The notes under the pieces: generated by a model
Databases searched by the model: none
What the model was told of the DNA's origin: nothing
What the model saw: only the letters and a program-made list of their open reading frames with translations
Program-made: the position numbers and the translations under genes
NCBI GenBank assembly: GCA_028386065.3
Contig: JAKUCV010002209.1
Span: 181,947-245,946 of the forward strand
Source of the DNA: Turnera subulata
Lineage: Eukaryota; Streptophyta; Magnoliopsida; Malpighiales; Passifloraceae
DNA: 64,000 nucleotides
Direction: 5' to 3'
In this document: one piece after another, positions 35,311 through 48,656 of the stretch
Position numbering within the stretch: position 1 is the first letter of the stretch
Layout of the letters: every line of letters starts with the position of its first letter

Positions 35311-36063
35311 TAGGGATTTAAACTTCAACTAGAAAAAAAAACTGAAAAAGAAGCTAAAACCTACACTTTTCTTAATCCCTCCTCCAAGCTGCGAGCGTTG
35401 ACCGAGTTTCACACGTACAAGTGGATCATTAGCTAAATTTTGGTGTACCGAACTAGTAGTGTGTGGGAGGCATACTAATAGAATGCATTGTAAAACTGTT
35501 GCATTTGTAAAACTAAAAGCAGCAACGATGTTTCGGTGGCAAACTTAAACGCTGTATAGTTTCCCAAAAAAAAGTCTCACAAATTGTGAACGTCAGTCCT
35601 TAAAGTGGCAAACTTTCTCCCCTGGTACTGTTAGACGTAAAAACCGTTTACCAGATGGTCGCCACGACTCTGTTGGTAACACTCACCCTTAAGGAAGGAA
35701 GTCCCCATTTCATGCACAATTGGGTATGACCATACAGGTAAAGGACGCAAGAAAAATGAACATTTAGCTAAAAGAAAACATAAAAGTGAACCTGAAGCGG
35801 TACCAAGAAACTCACGAAGAAGCCTTTATTAAAACTCGGTAGAACAGTTGACCAGGGAGGTAAAATTTGAAAGCTAATAGTACATATTCCGCTACGTTTA
35901 TCCTTTTTCTTTTTCCTGCCGCGGTGGAATGGGGCTTGGCTGCTTAATCTTGCGATTGTAACATATTCTCCCTCTACACTAGCTCTATCTTCATCTGATA
36001 CTATTTCTTTATCATAGCTGATAGCATGTAAAAGTTACATAAATTAATAAAGTACATCAAAAC

Positions 36064-39000
36064 TCACAATTCATCCTTCGTGCTACTTTGTTGGCTCCTT
36101 TCTCCATCAGAACTTTCAGTTTTTGGCGTTGAAACTGGTTCTTCATGTTTCGGTGTTACTGGTTTCTGGAGCTTGAAGGGGATTGAGGCGTGTTTCTTTA
36201 GAAACTTGTAAAATGCCACCACAGTGCGATCAGTATCTACTGTGATCTGCCAAAAACCCAACAAACCAGACATAATTAACAAACCAAAAGGGCAACAAGA
36301 TACCATCTGCAGAGCTCATAAATAAATAAGACGTCAACTCTTTTTTATAGCCACTTACTGGATCAAAGCTCTTGTTTCCAGCGGGAAAGAATAGGAGAGT
36401 TGGAAACCCATCAGACTGCAAAAAGAGCAAAAGAAAATAAGTAACAAACACAGCTCTCCCATAAAAGATTTCAGTATGCTTTTAGATTGGGTACATTCCG
36501 CAACATTAGCGATTGAATTATGAAGTATACGTTAATTGGACTCAACACAAGCTGGACCTATTAGATATAGTGCTAGCTATTGGGCAAAAACCCACAACTG
36601 CAATACTGTACAAAGTATAGAACCCGGCTAGGAAATTCTCAGTTGCACCCTGCATGAATTAATTTGCCAAACTGTGGAGGGTACCTTTGCTCTGGGATGC
36701 TCGTTTGTTGTTCCGTCCATCTTGGCTATAACAAGAGAATCTATGCCTCGTAAATGTTTGGCAAGCTTGTTATATGTTGGTTCCAATGATTGGCAATGCC
36801 CACACCAGGGAGCATAAATCTGAAGCATGGGACAAACATTACCATAGGCTAGGTAAATGGAAATAAAAGTACCAATGATTCAAACACTTGTTCTTTGTTG
36901 GTCACAACAATACCTCGAGGAGAACATCTTTCGACTCGTCCAAAACAATTTCATCAAAGTTATCTCCAACCACTATTTTGACATCCCCATCATTCTGCGC
37001 CGAAAAGGACAAAATAGATTAGACAACTACATGAAAAAAAAAATAATTAGCAAGGGTTAAAAAAACTTATTAACTTACAGTCTCAGGAACCGGATCCGAC
37101 TTGAAGAAAGGTTTAAGCTTGTCTTCAAGGAAATCTTCACCAAAAGCCTGGCAGAGAATTGGAGAATATTACAATATTATACAAATAGCAATTGCAGTCC
37201 ATTTAAAAGCTCACACAGCAAGATACGAAGAAGAATGATAGGGGAAAAGAGATACTACCTTAATTTTCTCCAAGGTAACTTCCCCAGCAAGAATAAATTT
37301 CTTAGCATCATCATTTCCACTGTATGCAATAACCTAAGCCGAAACGGAAAAAAAAACCAAAGTTACTATTCTGAAAACGAAAGCCCGTGATAAACCAAGA
37401 CAACTGATTTAGACGAAATGAAACAATTTACTTTGGGTGCATCTCCAGTGATGCCAAAATATTCTGAAACTGGCTTCCCAACATCTTCATTATCCATTTC
37501 CACATGTACAAAGATAATCTGCAATCAATAATGGGAAGAACAGAGAAAAATACCCATTACATTCCAGCTGCATTTTGAGAAGAGATTGCTGAATTTCTTC
37601 AATATCAAAGACACCGAAGTTACAATCTTAAGAAAGATAAGATGCCAAAAACTCCACTGTAGAGAATCCTGAGGTTTTTTCATGTGTTTCACTAGAACTA
37701 TCTTCCATAACAAGGCTTCTAATATATAATTCTAGGTTACCTTTCCTTTGAAAAGCTTTGCAGCTTCTTCAAACACTGGGAGAACTTTCTCTGTATCATT
37801 TGATGAGGAAAAGAGCAGCAGCTGGGTATACAAAATCATGAAACACCAAACTCATTAGCTGGTAAATACAAGCAGACACGAACCCAGCATTATAAGCTCA
37901 CAAATTAACTCACATATACCTGATTCTTTATTGGATTATCAAATATTGAGGGGGCATTTTCCCTAGTAAAAGTGGTTACCAAAGCAAGCTTATTGGCGAA
38001 AACAAACTCCGCTATCACAGACTTAGAAAAGTTTCCCTCTGCAGAACAAAGAGAATAAGTATGAAAACTATGCCCCTAGCAAATTGAAACTGAAAGTTAC
38101 ACCAAGAAAGCAAACAGGGGATAACCAACCAAAATAACTCAGTTTCTCAGCCTCCTTCTTAAGCATGACCACAGCAGGCCGTTTCACATTGGGATCAAGG
38201 TGGAAAAGCTTTGCAACATCAGGATTCACAGTCTGGTAGAAGCTGACATCATCTTCAAGTCTTGAAGCAGCGGCAAGTTCCTCGCTCTCTGGACCCTTTT
38301 GCCCATTATCAACAGGAACCAGTTAGTAACGAGATGATTGTACTTCAAGAACCAACGCACGCAAACCATTCAAAAAGAACATCTCATACAAAAATCAGAA
38401 TGACGAGAGCTGGGCTAATCTAATTTTTAAGTTTCATAAAGTCACATCCTGAAGAAAATGGCATCATTAACAGTCAAGGACCAAAACCTCCACAGATGCC
38501 AAACTAACACGCATCCTACATAAAGAATCCCAAGCAGAAGTCCAATAATTTAGCTGATGGTCTAGTTTCTGCGCCACAGCCCACAAATACTAGAGGGAAA
38601 TCAAAGCATAGACAGAAACCATACCACCAAGGAGTTAAGGTAGCCCAAGACAAGCTTGGGGTCAGATGTCAAAACGCGTTCAGCATCATCCAGCGTGGTG
38701 ATGTTGTAAATACCAGGCCCTATTTTCTTCTTAATCCATGTCACAATGCCATCCCTAAATGAATCAAACAAAATAGTCAGGAACATCAGGAATTCGCAAA
38801 TAAGAGGCAAAAACACAACTAAGGTAAAGATAAAGCAGTAAAGTAAACCTACTTGGTTCTTTGGCCAGGGTAAGGTTTGTGAACCCCATCAACAAAGAAG
38901 AGCACAGTAGGGAAGCCCTGGACATCATACTCCTGAGCCAGCTCGGTCTCCTCCGCGGCATCCACCTTGGCCAGCTTGACGTCCTCACCCTTGAGGGCCG

Positions 39001-39427
39001 TGGCGGCAGCGGCGTACTCCGGCGCCAGAGCCTGGCAGTGCCCGCACCAGGGCGCGTAGAACTCCACCATCACGAACTTGTTGTTCTCGATGAAGTCGCT
39101 GAAGTTGCGCTCCTTCAACACCACCACGTCCGACTCGTCAAACTCCGGCTGCTTGTGCTGATCCGCGCCCCCGTCTTCGAAATCGTCGAAGTTCTCCGCC
39201 TCCTCGTCGAATCCATCGTCGTCCTCGTCGTCTTCGCCTCCTTCGAAATTCTCCGGGAAGTCGTCGAGCGGAGGGATGGAGCCATGGCCGAGGTCATTCT
39301 GGTCGGGCTCTTCCAGGAAGCTGAGATCCTCGTCGTCGTCTTCGTTGGCGGTTACGTAGTCGGTTCGGAGCTTGGAAATGAAGAGGAGAGAGAGGAGGGA
39401 GAGAAGGAGAACGAAACGAGTCGACAT
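36064..39427 (-). CDS. Protein disulfide isomerase, PDIL1-4-like, ER-retained (KDEL)
   Basis: Twelve exons join in frame: 39427-38853, 38754-38625, 38295-38130, 38098-37920, 37821-37741, 37518-37432, 37333-37259, 37147-37079, 36994-36914, 36819-36685, 36415-36359, 36246-36064 (1818 nt, 605 aa). A signal peptide (residues 1-20) is followed by a strongly acidic region (about 28-100). The layout is a-b-b'-a': thioredoxin domains with active sites WCGHC at 128-131 and 487-490 flank two redox-inactive domains, and the protein ends in KDEL (602-605). Such proteins form and isomerise disulfides in secretory proteins. The length is slightly above the usual 580-600 because of the acidic region and a Ser/Glu-rich linker before KDEL. 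I recall Arabidopsis PDIL1-4 as At5g60640. The open frame on the opposite strand of exon 1 is a shadow of the repetitive acidic codons. Confidence 0.96.
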
Positions 39428-39516
39428 TATTCTCGTTTTTCCGGTGAAGTGAAAAGTGAAGAGACAGAGAGAGATCTAAAAGACTGAGATCTGAAACTGT
39501 GGAAATGAGGAAGGGG

Positions 39517-39522
39517 TTTATA
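39517..39522 (-). promoter_or_regulatory. Candidate TATA box of the PDI gene
   Basis: The minus strand reads TATAAA within CCCTTATAAACCCC, 90 bp upstream of the ATG at 39427, giving a leader of about 60 nt. I did not see an obvious ER-stress element next to it. Confidence 0.55.
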
Positions 39523-40381
39523 AGGGGGGGAAGGAGCCTGATCCGGTGACTTAGAGTCAGCTTCCAACGGTGTCGTTTTTCGCCGATTCTCGTCTACTGG
39601 ATTTCTTCATTTGGAAAATAACGCTTAATTTACTATGCGCTTTAAACCATAGTTGACCAACATAGTAACATTTGATGTAGACAATAATTATGTGAATAAA
39701 GGAGATAGAGATACAGAAAATGAAAATTGCATCATGAAAATTTAAGAAAAATTGATAAATACATTAATGTGTACACTAAGGATTTACTTGGAAATATAAA
39801 AAATATGTGGAATAATATTATGTATATTAAAATTCCTAAAGTATTTCGTTCATTCAACCCGTAAAAAGAAAAATGGAAAAGTCCGGTCCCGCTACAATGA
39901 ACTATGTTGTGGATTGACAGGATAAGATAAATCATCCATTCTAGAAGGAGCAAAGCAAACGCATATTAGGGAGGTCAATCTGAAACATGCAACCCACTCA
40001 CTCAAAACACAAGATATGAAACATGCAAGAAGAGTGATCAGCGGAATTGCCTAACCATCAGCATTTCTAGAAGTTCTCCTTTTTTACGTCAAACTATTGG
40101 GGGAAACCTAGTTTTGTGAGCGCACGTGAACAAAACAAAGAAGCTGGGGGCCAAAGGGACGGCATCTTTTGTTGACAATCGAAAACCGCCCTAAGTTTTT
40201 AATTGTGCTTCACTTCACGCATATGCAACGATTAAGGAAGAAGTTGACGAGCGATTGGTGGTTTTCTTTACATGGAAGTTCCTTTTTTTTTAAATCAAAC
40301 TTTAGTTAGCAGGGGAAGGCCCAATGCAATGTTAAAGCCCGGGCCCAAACATCCCCCACCACTATGGCAAACAATAGGACC

Positions 40382-40400
40382 CAACCCAACCCAACCCAAC
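40382..40400. repeat. (CCAAC)n microsatellite
   Basis: About four CCAAC units, followed by a short CT run and a (TTTTC)n tract. Confidence 0.8.
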
Positions 40401-40553
40401 ACCATAGGAGGTCTCTCTCTCTCTACTCGCAGCTTTTTTTTTCTTTTCTTTTCTTTTCTTTTTTTGTCTGATTTCTGGAATTTAATCATCCTCTCCCCAA
40501 GCCGAACCTCCTGAAAAAGTAATTGCCCTAATCTATCCAAACAACGAAGCGCC

Positions 40554-42147
40554 ATGCTTAGTATCCTTGCTCAGGTAATCGCCAAAATCAGACCTTCGAT
40601 TTACATTTTTTAAAAGAAAAATTATTTCTTTGATTGGGTTTTTTTTTTTGTTTTGATTTTGTGTGGTTGATGTTGGGGGCAAAATAATTTGATTCAGGAG
40701 CGAATACTGGGTGCCACCTTGGGGGCTGCATTCACGGCGTTCGTCGTCTCGGAGCAGCGTAGACAGATCTACCAAACCATTGCAGCTAACCAGCCTCATC
40801 ATCTTCATAGCCAATCCCAGGTTACTGCTCTTCATCATTACCCTTTGTTTCCTTTTTGTTTTTTGCCTGCAACTTGTCCTTGTCATTTCCCTATATAACC
40901 ATAGGCTTCGCTGGAAGAGAAAGCTTGATTTTCATTTGACATAGTTAACTGAGTTAGAGGATGATATTCTCTCTCTGTCTCTCTCTTTTCTGTTGTCGTG
41001 GATGGTATAGTTTTGCTGGGTGCATGTGCATCTGGTAGTGGGATAGATTAATGAACATAGCTAGGGCATTTGGGTTGTTAATTGCATCTGTTGGTGGGTA
41101 GGTTAAGTTGAGAAAATGGTCTTCCAGGAACTGGCCTTGGATGAAGGCAGTCTACCTGATAAATTGCTAAACTGGTTTTGAGTTGTTTGGATCCTGTATA
41201 GATGAGTGGAATAGTTTTTGTTTGAGGCTACATGACCCGATAATATTATTGCTTTTTGTTCATTGCCACTTTAAACTGATAAATTCTTGCATTTAGTCAT
41301 TTCAAGCAGAACCTAATTCAATCAAATAGTTGTTTGTTTTCTTGAATCTAGTTTCCGGGGGTACTTTTCTTTTTTTATGCTAATCAAGTGAGTCTTCGGT
41401 GGTGTTTGACTGTTTGAGGGTTTAGCTATTTCATAGAGCTCTGCCCCCAAGCCAGAAGTCGTCAAATTCCTCTGTCAAATATGTGAAGTAAAGACATGTA
41501 GAGGAGATAAGTACTGTAACTTTTCAGGTTTGCTTGTGTATCTTTTGGCTCCCCTTGTCAAGTAAAATACAAGGATATTGAGGAGTGAGAAGGAGGATGG
41601 GAGGGTTGGGCTTTTGTTAGCATCCTGTATTTTCTTTGTTTTCTTGGATCTAGTCTTTCTCACTCTTTTAGTTTGAATGCATTTGCACCTCTGAATTTTT
41701 AGTAATTTTTACATGAAGCTATTCACTTTGATGTTTTATTTAAGCTGCCTGTGTTATAGAAGACATTCTATTGTTTGGTTATTAGATGATCTCCCAAAAC
41801 TTCTTGTCTGGATATTTCACTCTGGTTGAATTCTATCCATTCTTCCAGTTCTGTTACTAGTTGATGAGGTTTTCATCCTCAGGCTTATTATGATAATGGG
41901 AATAACATCCGAGTAACTGATAGCTACCAAAAAGGCCACAGAAGTTTAATGTTCATCGAGGAAAATAGAACCGTCTTAGATGTGATGTGGGCCTGAAGTT
42001 CTAATAGTCTTAATTTTGTATCTCTTCCAGCTGACAGAACCTATATTTGGAAAGCAGTTTCGCTCACAGGTTCAACTTATGTGGAACAAAGCTGTGGATG
42101 AGACTTTTGCTCCTGCAGTCGCTGCTCTGAGTTCACGTGGACGGTAG
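40554..42147 (+). CDS. Small conserved plant protein, 86 aa, function unknown
   Basis: Three exons with perfect GT-AG borders join in frame: 40554-40574, 40698-40820, 42031-42147 (261 nt, 86 aa). The protein begins MLSILAQERILGATLGAA, has a short Gly/Ala-rich hydrophobic stretch (about 11-24, LGATLGAAFTAFVV) that could be one membrane helix, then a Gln/His-rich linker and a conserved-looking C-terminus (LTEPIFGKQFRSQVQLMW, ending SSRGR). All introns are phase 0. I recall similar short proteins in many plants (possibly At5g15320/At3g01130), with uncertain annotation; an organellar inner-membrane role is only a guess. It is too fragmented to appear as one long open frame, so the splice joins and the shared family ending are the main support. 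Confidence 0.72.
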
Positions 42148-43958
42148 CAATTTTTGATTGCCTTCAGTGCAAGTGTATGGACATACATTTCAGGATTCTG
42201 ACCTTTATAGTTGCAGTTGTGTGACCATATTTGTAAGCGATCTATGTTCTAAAACGATTCTATGGGAGACATACACTGTGACATACACCATCACTCAATG
42301 TTTAAATAATTCCACCTGCTGACTTGATTACATGAAATTGCATGATATACTTTTGTTTCTCTGTTTATCTTGACCGTTATCTACATATCGTGATGAGTAT
42401 AGTATATCCAACCCAAGTGTTCTCGTAATAGCATAACCTGAGTCCTATATGATGCCACGTAGTATCGGCCTATAGCAAGCATGCATTCATATATCTCAAT
42501 GTCTTGGCTGATTCTCCGCATTGTGTTTGCGATGGCTTACGGTTTTGCAAACTCATTTCTCCTTTTTGCCATAGAAACTTCCATGTGTACCATGGGCCTC
42601 ATTTTGCTTGATGATCTTTATTTTTTCGAAGGAGAATGTTCTGTAGGCCTCATTTTGCTTGATGATCTTTGATTTTTTGATGAAGAATGTTCTATGTACT
42701 TCATACAGAGATTGTTTAGAGCACACTACATGCGGCTGATTTTGGGGTTGCAAATTGTTTTTCGTGAGGAAGATATCCCTTCCAAATTAACTCTGCAAGG
42801 GCGATCTTTCTCCTAATTCACCCATTAGACCTTGATATTCAACATACTGCTGTACTAATTTTTCTTTGACTATATTAAAATCAATCCATTCATAGGCGGT
42901 GTAAGTCCATTGCTAGTAAACTCTACAATGGGCTTAAGTTGTTAGTAATGATCTCACCTTGTGACGCGTCAAGCCACTCAGAGAGATTAGTCCAGTTAGG
43001 ATACTCTTCTAGTATGTAAGAAAAAAAAAACTTTAGTATTGGTCTCTCAATGTTGGTGACTAGTATGCAGATCAGCTGTTATACTTAAGAGGATTCATTT
43101 CTGCACAAGCTATGGCAGTGGAATGATAAAGTGGATTGCTGTACACATGCATTCTTTTGCAAGCTGTTGGCAAAGAGGCCTTAGTTCAGTTCGTATCTCC
43201 CGGGTTCTATTCTTTTGTGCGTAGGAGTACTCTACTCGGATAGAAGCGGAGCCTTAACATTTTGAGTTCAAGAAAAAAAAAATAGAAAGCATCTATTATA
43301 CATAAAATTGGCAAAATCCTACGCACATAACACCAAAGAAAGAGGGGAGCTGCAATGCCATGTTCTATTATGTTATTCCTGATTTCTGTGGTTGTTATAT
43401 TTAGTCCCTACAATTTATAATTAAATATATATATATAATATTATTTTTTGATAGCATCTTGATCCTTCCAATTTATAATGCTGATGGTTTATACCCTTGA
43501 ACTTTCTAATACTAATATTTTATCCTTAACTAATTCTATATATATATGCATATATAGCGTATGTGTCCTTTTTGTCGTAACTTATTGTATGTATTATACA
43601 TTAACGAAGCCATTGAGTTGGCCAACATTTGTGGATAAACTGGAGTAAATTGAAGGATCGGAACTTAGAATTACTTCAGAATGCAAATGTCAATGATATG
43701 ACCTTTAAAATAAGCAGCTGTTCACCTTTTGATTTAGATTTAACACATTTTTAAGCAGTAAACTTCATAGTTGATAAGTCAATGATAGTCGTCAAGTCCC
43801 AAGTACCAAGCAATATTAATTACATACCAAAGATAAGATAGATACATTACATGCTCGAAATTAGGGGAAATGACCGGAGGAGGCAAGAGAATGGCATCTA
43901 ACTAAGAGACAGAATACTAGCTAAGAGTGATAAAAGCCTATTGTAATGAGCATGGTCA
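42148..43958. other. Intergenic with 51-bp tandem repeat
   Basis: It contains the 3' UTR of the small gene, a 51-bp tandem duplication at 42595-42696 and AT-rich sequence. Nothing else is recognisable. Confidence 0.5.
42595..42696. repeat. 51-bp tandem duplication
   Basis: Copies start at 42595 and 42646. Both contain GGCCTCATTTTGCTTGATGA followed by TCTTT and GAATGTTCT, differing at a few positions. Confidence 0.85.
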
Positions 43959-44372
43959 TCAAGCATTTGGTTGAGAAGAATTGGCCCGGCTCAAGTTTGC
44001 TCGACGGGTGATCCAAACATAGTAAGCACCCATCGTCAAAAGCACAACAGATGCTAAACCAAGCACAATGCCAGCAATGCCAGCAGCCCCGAGTCGGGTT
44101 CCACCTCTCTGCGGTGTTGCTACTCTGCTTTCTTGCACTTGAGCAGCCTCCACTTGAGCTGCTAGTGGCAGCGGGGAGCAACCGGTTGATGATGTAGCAC
44201 ATGGATTCTTTGTCTCAGGTTGTTGAGTTTTTGGATGAAAGAATTCCACTGCTGATGGCGAGAATGCCACTGGGTTCTCATACACAAGGCCATGAGGAGC
44301 TCTGTCTTGAGCTCCTGCAATGAAGACAAGGCTTACTGAGATAAAGAGAAAGAAGTAAGTTCTTGGGGTCAT
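43959..44372 (-). CDS. Small type I membrane protein, function unknown
   Basis: A single-exon gene of 137 aa. It has an N-terminal signal peptide (FFLFISVSLVFIAGA, residues about 7-21), a short extracellular part with the distinctive HGLVYENPVAFSPSAVEFFH segment (27-46) and two cysteines (58 and 65), a Gln/Ala-rich linker, one transmembrane helix (about 97-120, AGIAGIVLGLASVVLLTMGA) and a short basic tail. I remember homologous unnamed proteins in other eudicots with the same YENPVAFSPSA-type block, which supports it as a real gene. A good TATA box lies 128 bp upstream of the ATG. Its position between PDI and PIP2 is compatible with an unnamed membrane protein in the Arabidopsis syntenic block, but that is memory, not a comparison. 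Confidence 0.75.
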   Translation of the reverse strand: MTPRTYFFLFISVSLVFIAGAQDRAPHGLVYENPVAFSPSAVEFFHPKTQQPETKNPCATSSTGCSPLPLAAQVEAAQVQESRVATPQRGGTRLGAAGIAGIVLGLASVVLLTMGAYYVWITRRANLSRANSSQPNA

Positions 44373-47300
44373 TTTGTGGTACTGTCTCCTAAATTAGTTT
44401 ATTGGCTTAGAGTTTTTAGACGACTGAAGCTGGACTAGAAGAAAGTGCTGGTTGCTCTTTCTGCTGAAAACTGAAAAGGATGGGATGCCTTGAACTAGCT
44501 TTTATAAGGGCTTGGGACGTGGATGTGGTTGTTGCTTGGTGTCGAAATTTTCGTGAATGAAAAGATTGCTGTAATAAAGGAGGGAACAAAATGATTATGA
44601 TCATTCCCCTCACCTGGGAGTAATAAAATTAACTTATTATCAGCCCTTCCATAAATGCCAGGAAATGATGTTTTGGTTTAGTGTGTCATTTTTGTGACAA
44701 CTTATACAAGTCCTAACAATAATTTTTGGCACTTCGGCCCTTCTCCTAACTCGGTAATAGTAGATTTTCAATAAGCTCGTTATTTTTCTCTTTGTTGGTG
44801 ATGCTGCTCCCAAAAGCCCGTTTATCCCTTTAATTGAGTGCCGTTTAAAATACTTATAATCAGTGGGGACCTGTCTCGGAATAAAATGATTTGTTGGTTA
44901 GTCATAATGTAGTTTTTTTTTTTATGAATAGTAGTCATAATGTAGTTAAACCCTTTTGTTTGATGCAATTCACGCAGGTGGCGTGTATTCATGCCCAGCT
45001 TTCCGCCATGGTAGAATAATATAATGAATGCTAATGCCCTCACATGTGAACTAGCTTTGCAAACTCGGTTGACACTTGACACTACTTAATGAACACAAAA
45101 TCATAATCTGATAACTTGAATTGCAATACAAGTACAGAGCATTACACACATGATCATCATCTTCAGTTTCAGAAGCAATTATTTACTAAAGTACCTATTT
45201 ACCCACCCTAAATATAGAGTATCATTCTGATTGTTTTCATCTTTCATTTGGTTTTGTACTATTTGAACCTGAAAAAGGTGATGGAAACATGGAGAGGTTT
45301 CTTAGCTTGAGGGATCAGCAAAGGTCACACAAGCTTGTATATTTGATGTGTGTAATTATAAGAGTAGCCTGTATCACCATCCTGGAATATTATTGCCAAG
45401 GAAGGGTAAGCATGCTATAGCCGAAATCAATGCTTGTCTCTCCCCACCTCTAATATTAAAGAAAATGATATCACTCCCTTCATGCTTTTTCATTCCTTAT
45501 CCTCTTCTCAATCCTTTCCCCATGTTCCTCACGGTGGGCCTGATGGTGACCTATTCATTGCAAATCAACTCAAAATTAAGGATGCACACTCTCATACACA
45601 GGCCAATTTAACATTTCCACATGATTCTTGTTATCTTACTTCTGAGTTTTGACACTATATCACATGTTACAGTAAGCCACCTCCAAGTCACAGAAATTTG
45701 CCTGTCTGATAAAAATGCTATCTTTGTACATATGAAAAGACGCCTAAAATTGCATTTACTCGCGCGTCTCCTTGATGAACAAAAGCATCGGCCTCATTTC
45801 TTCATACACAACTACATGGGAATCATGTTTTGTTTTCTAAAATATTAAGCAAGAAACAATTGCACACTAAAACATTAAACACTATAATCATTGGAAAAAA
45901 AAAATCATGTATTGTGGTAGCAAGCACGTTGATTTAGAAAATATGAGAGTAAAATGGTAATTTCTTATATTATGGTAATAGAATAATAAATTACATTGAT
46001 TTGACACTCTTTATTTTCTTCCTTTATCTAGTCATTCCTAAAATGGGATTATAGCGTGAGCCCGTATTAAATTTTAATTTTTTTTAGTTTCACTATTTCT
46101 TAAAAGATTTAAGTAATAGATGATATATAAATATTTATTTTTAACTCCCTTAAAAATAGTTTCTGGGTTCGCCACTGATCCAAGATTCAACAGTAACTGG
46201 TAAGGAATGAATTTGACTGGATCTTATTTGCTATCGGCCGAAAAGTTCCCATGGACCTCCTAGTGTCAATTGTTAGTAATAGTGCTACAACAACATGGGT
46301 TGGAAAGAAGACTGGGCTCGCTGTGCATAATAGCAAACCAATGTCTCGACTGAGTCGATTGGATTCGTACCCTTCCTCAGGGTTTTGCAAGCCCGATGGA
46401 TTCCATATGTTTCTTTTTCTTTGAAATGATAAAAAATTTGATCATAGTAACTACAAGTTGATTGTTAGGTTTCCATATTTTGGTCTAAACTTACTGTCAG
46501 CTTATGGCGTCCCTTTTGTTGAAGATCAGATAAACATCACCAATGTCAATAGAGTAACCAGTCATCATCACACACTAATGTCGACAAAAAAAAATCAACA
46601 CATTAATGAATGAATGGGGGGCCAACAGGATAATGCGCACATTTAATTAAGCAATGGAAAGAGATACCTTTGGGTTAAGTTGTTCCCATCAGCGACAAAT
46701 GAAGTACTAACACGGAGTATCAGTATCCCATAAAAATTAAAAAGCATCCATTTCACTCTCGAGGAGAATATCTTCCAGAATTCTGGAATATGCTGGAAGA
46801 GGGATTCAAACCACATCAATATCGTAAAGATGTACTCTTCACTGCTCCTTTTATACCTTTGCTCCTTATCTTTTTGGTTGGTAGATGGCAAGACATAGAA
46901 CAAAGCCAAGAGAAGTTATATTCGAATTAATGTCCTCAGATTGTTCATATGCTTGCGACCAGAAAAAGAATCTATTAATTGTTACTGACTTACTTCTCAT
47001 CACCAAATTTTCCATTTTTTCCTTAACAACTTTATCCCAAACCCAACTCAAAGTTGAACCATCGTTTTCGTTTTCCAGGGCTACCATTCTATGATATCAA
47101 TAGCAAAACATCTGCAAACCAAACATTAAGATTTAGGGTTCTCTTTCGACAAAAAAAAAGTAATAAGGGATCCCATTAATTAAAATCCAAGTTACATCAT
47201 GAAATCATTAAATCAAATGGTATTAAATGTGAAAATACATCATCGAGCAGCTAAAACCTCACCTACTATGTTCTAAAGTATTACGACTACAAAACCATTA

Positions 47301-48656
47301 CTAAAGACAAGAGATAAGGTAAATCATCATCCACTAATAATTTATGAGAGAGGAAAGAAACCTCTAGTTTTCGGAAGGAATCCCACCCTTGGGGCTATTG
47401 ACCTACTCTGTTTTATTTTTGCTTTTCTTTACAATTCCTGATAAGCAACTACCATAAGGAATCATGTGTAGCCTCTATCTTTTTCTTTTCTTTTGGATTA
47501 AAATGACCCTTCTAATAATCTCCATGAACAACCACCACAAACGCCAGCTCATCTAATCTCTTTTGGGATGTCATGTCGCTCTCCGGACCTCTTAACATTA
47601 AAATATAGCCATTAACCCCTTTTTGATCAACAGTTTTAAGTGCTAATGATAGTATATAATAAGAGTGAAGATAAGATTGCCAAGAGGAAATCATGTTTTC
47701 AACAAACAAATTAATATTGTCACACAATATTCAAGAACTTGAATGTCCTAGAATATGCCAAGAAGAAACTTAAGTTATCCTGATCTCCGGTGAGGGTTTA
47801 GTGCATTCCCAGTCAAAGCTAAAGCTCTCTGGCTTTTTTCCTCAGAAAAAGAAACACAGAGGGAAAAGGAAAATGTGAATCCTAGTGAAAATTCGCATAA
47901 TCATTTGGCCCTCAAAAGAAGGGCCAAAACATGGGGTCTCTTAATCAAATTCTTTCTTTTGTTTGCCTGATTCCAGATAAAATTGCTTAATTTGGATCTC
48001 TAATCTCTGTAGCGTAATCAAGCAATATACAACATAAATCAAATAATGTCGTTGGCCTGATTTTGGGTTCAAGATGCGAGAATACAAGATTTTTTTTAAA
48101 AGGTTACCCTTATATGAATCAGTCATTTCTGGTGGGGGGTGACTATTCATTAGTTTGAAAGAAAAAAATGTCCTCATTGGACAAAGGGGTGGGTGAGATG
48201 ATTTGAGACAAAAGAGACAAATTCACTTCACTAGAATTTTGTAGAAACAACATGAACACACTACATTGGCATATACTACTTAGGTAAGGAAGGGAGACAG
48301 AAAAAAAAAGAAAAAAGAAAAAGGAATGAAAAGATAAGGATGAAGGGAAGGATACACATGGAAATGATAAAAATGACCACAAAGCTTAAATTACAATCAT
48401 AAAAAAAAAAAAAGCGAAAGCAACAGGGATAAGAAAAGACACCCTTGACCTTAAATATTTTTCATTTACAATTCCATTGCCCTCATAATTCTCCCTTGAA
48501 ATCCTTGACAGGCAGACAGAAAGAAACTCGTAATGAAAAGGGAGGCCCCTTCCAGACAGACATGCACTCATCCATTTGACCATTGTTATTATTAAATTAA
48601 CTAAGCATCATCATCACCACCAACTTCTTCTTCTTCACAAATGATCAGAAAATAGC
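44373..48656. other. Intergenic, 4.3 kb, no gene seen
   Basis: AT-rich. It holds the promoter of the small membrane protein and, at the right, the PIP2 3' UTR. Short frames (for example 45348-45611, 46643-46909, 47512-47727) have no recognisable domains, splice partners or coding-like composition. Confidence 0.5.
44500..44506 (-). promoter_or_regulatory. Candidate TATA box of the small membrane protein gene
   Basis: The minus strand reads TATAAAA within CCCTTATAAAAGCTAG, giving a leader of about 100 nt. Confidence 0.55.

Larger units (their letters stand above)
34310..36063. other. Intergenic with 87-bp tandem repeat
   Basis: The first 250 bp is duplicated with the upstream region of copy A (to about 34565). 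The rest is AT-rich, with two 87-bp units at 35141-35310 and the 3' flank of the PDI gene. No gene is supported; the frame at 35116-35313 is just the repeat. Confidence 0.55.
39428..40553. other. Divergent promoter region between PDI and the small 86-aa gene
   Basis: A 1.1-kb head-to-head intergenic region. It contains a (CCAAC)n run at about 40382-40400 and a polypyrimidine (TTTTC)n tract at about 40433-40463 close to the small gene. No coding sequence is supported. Confidence 0.5.

Noticed and set aside
38861..39487. 208-aa plus-strand open frame over PDI exon 1
   Set aside because: It is the complement of the acidic, GC-rich first exon of PDI. Codon repetition keeps the opposite strand open, and it has no domain of its own.
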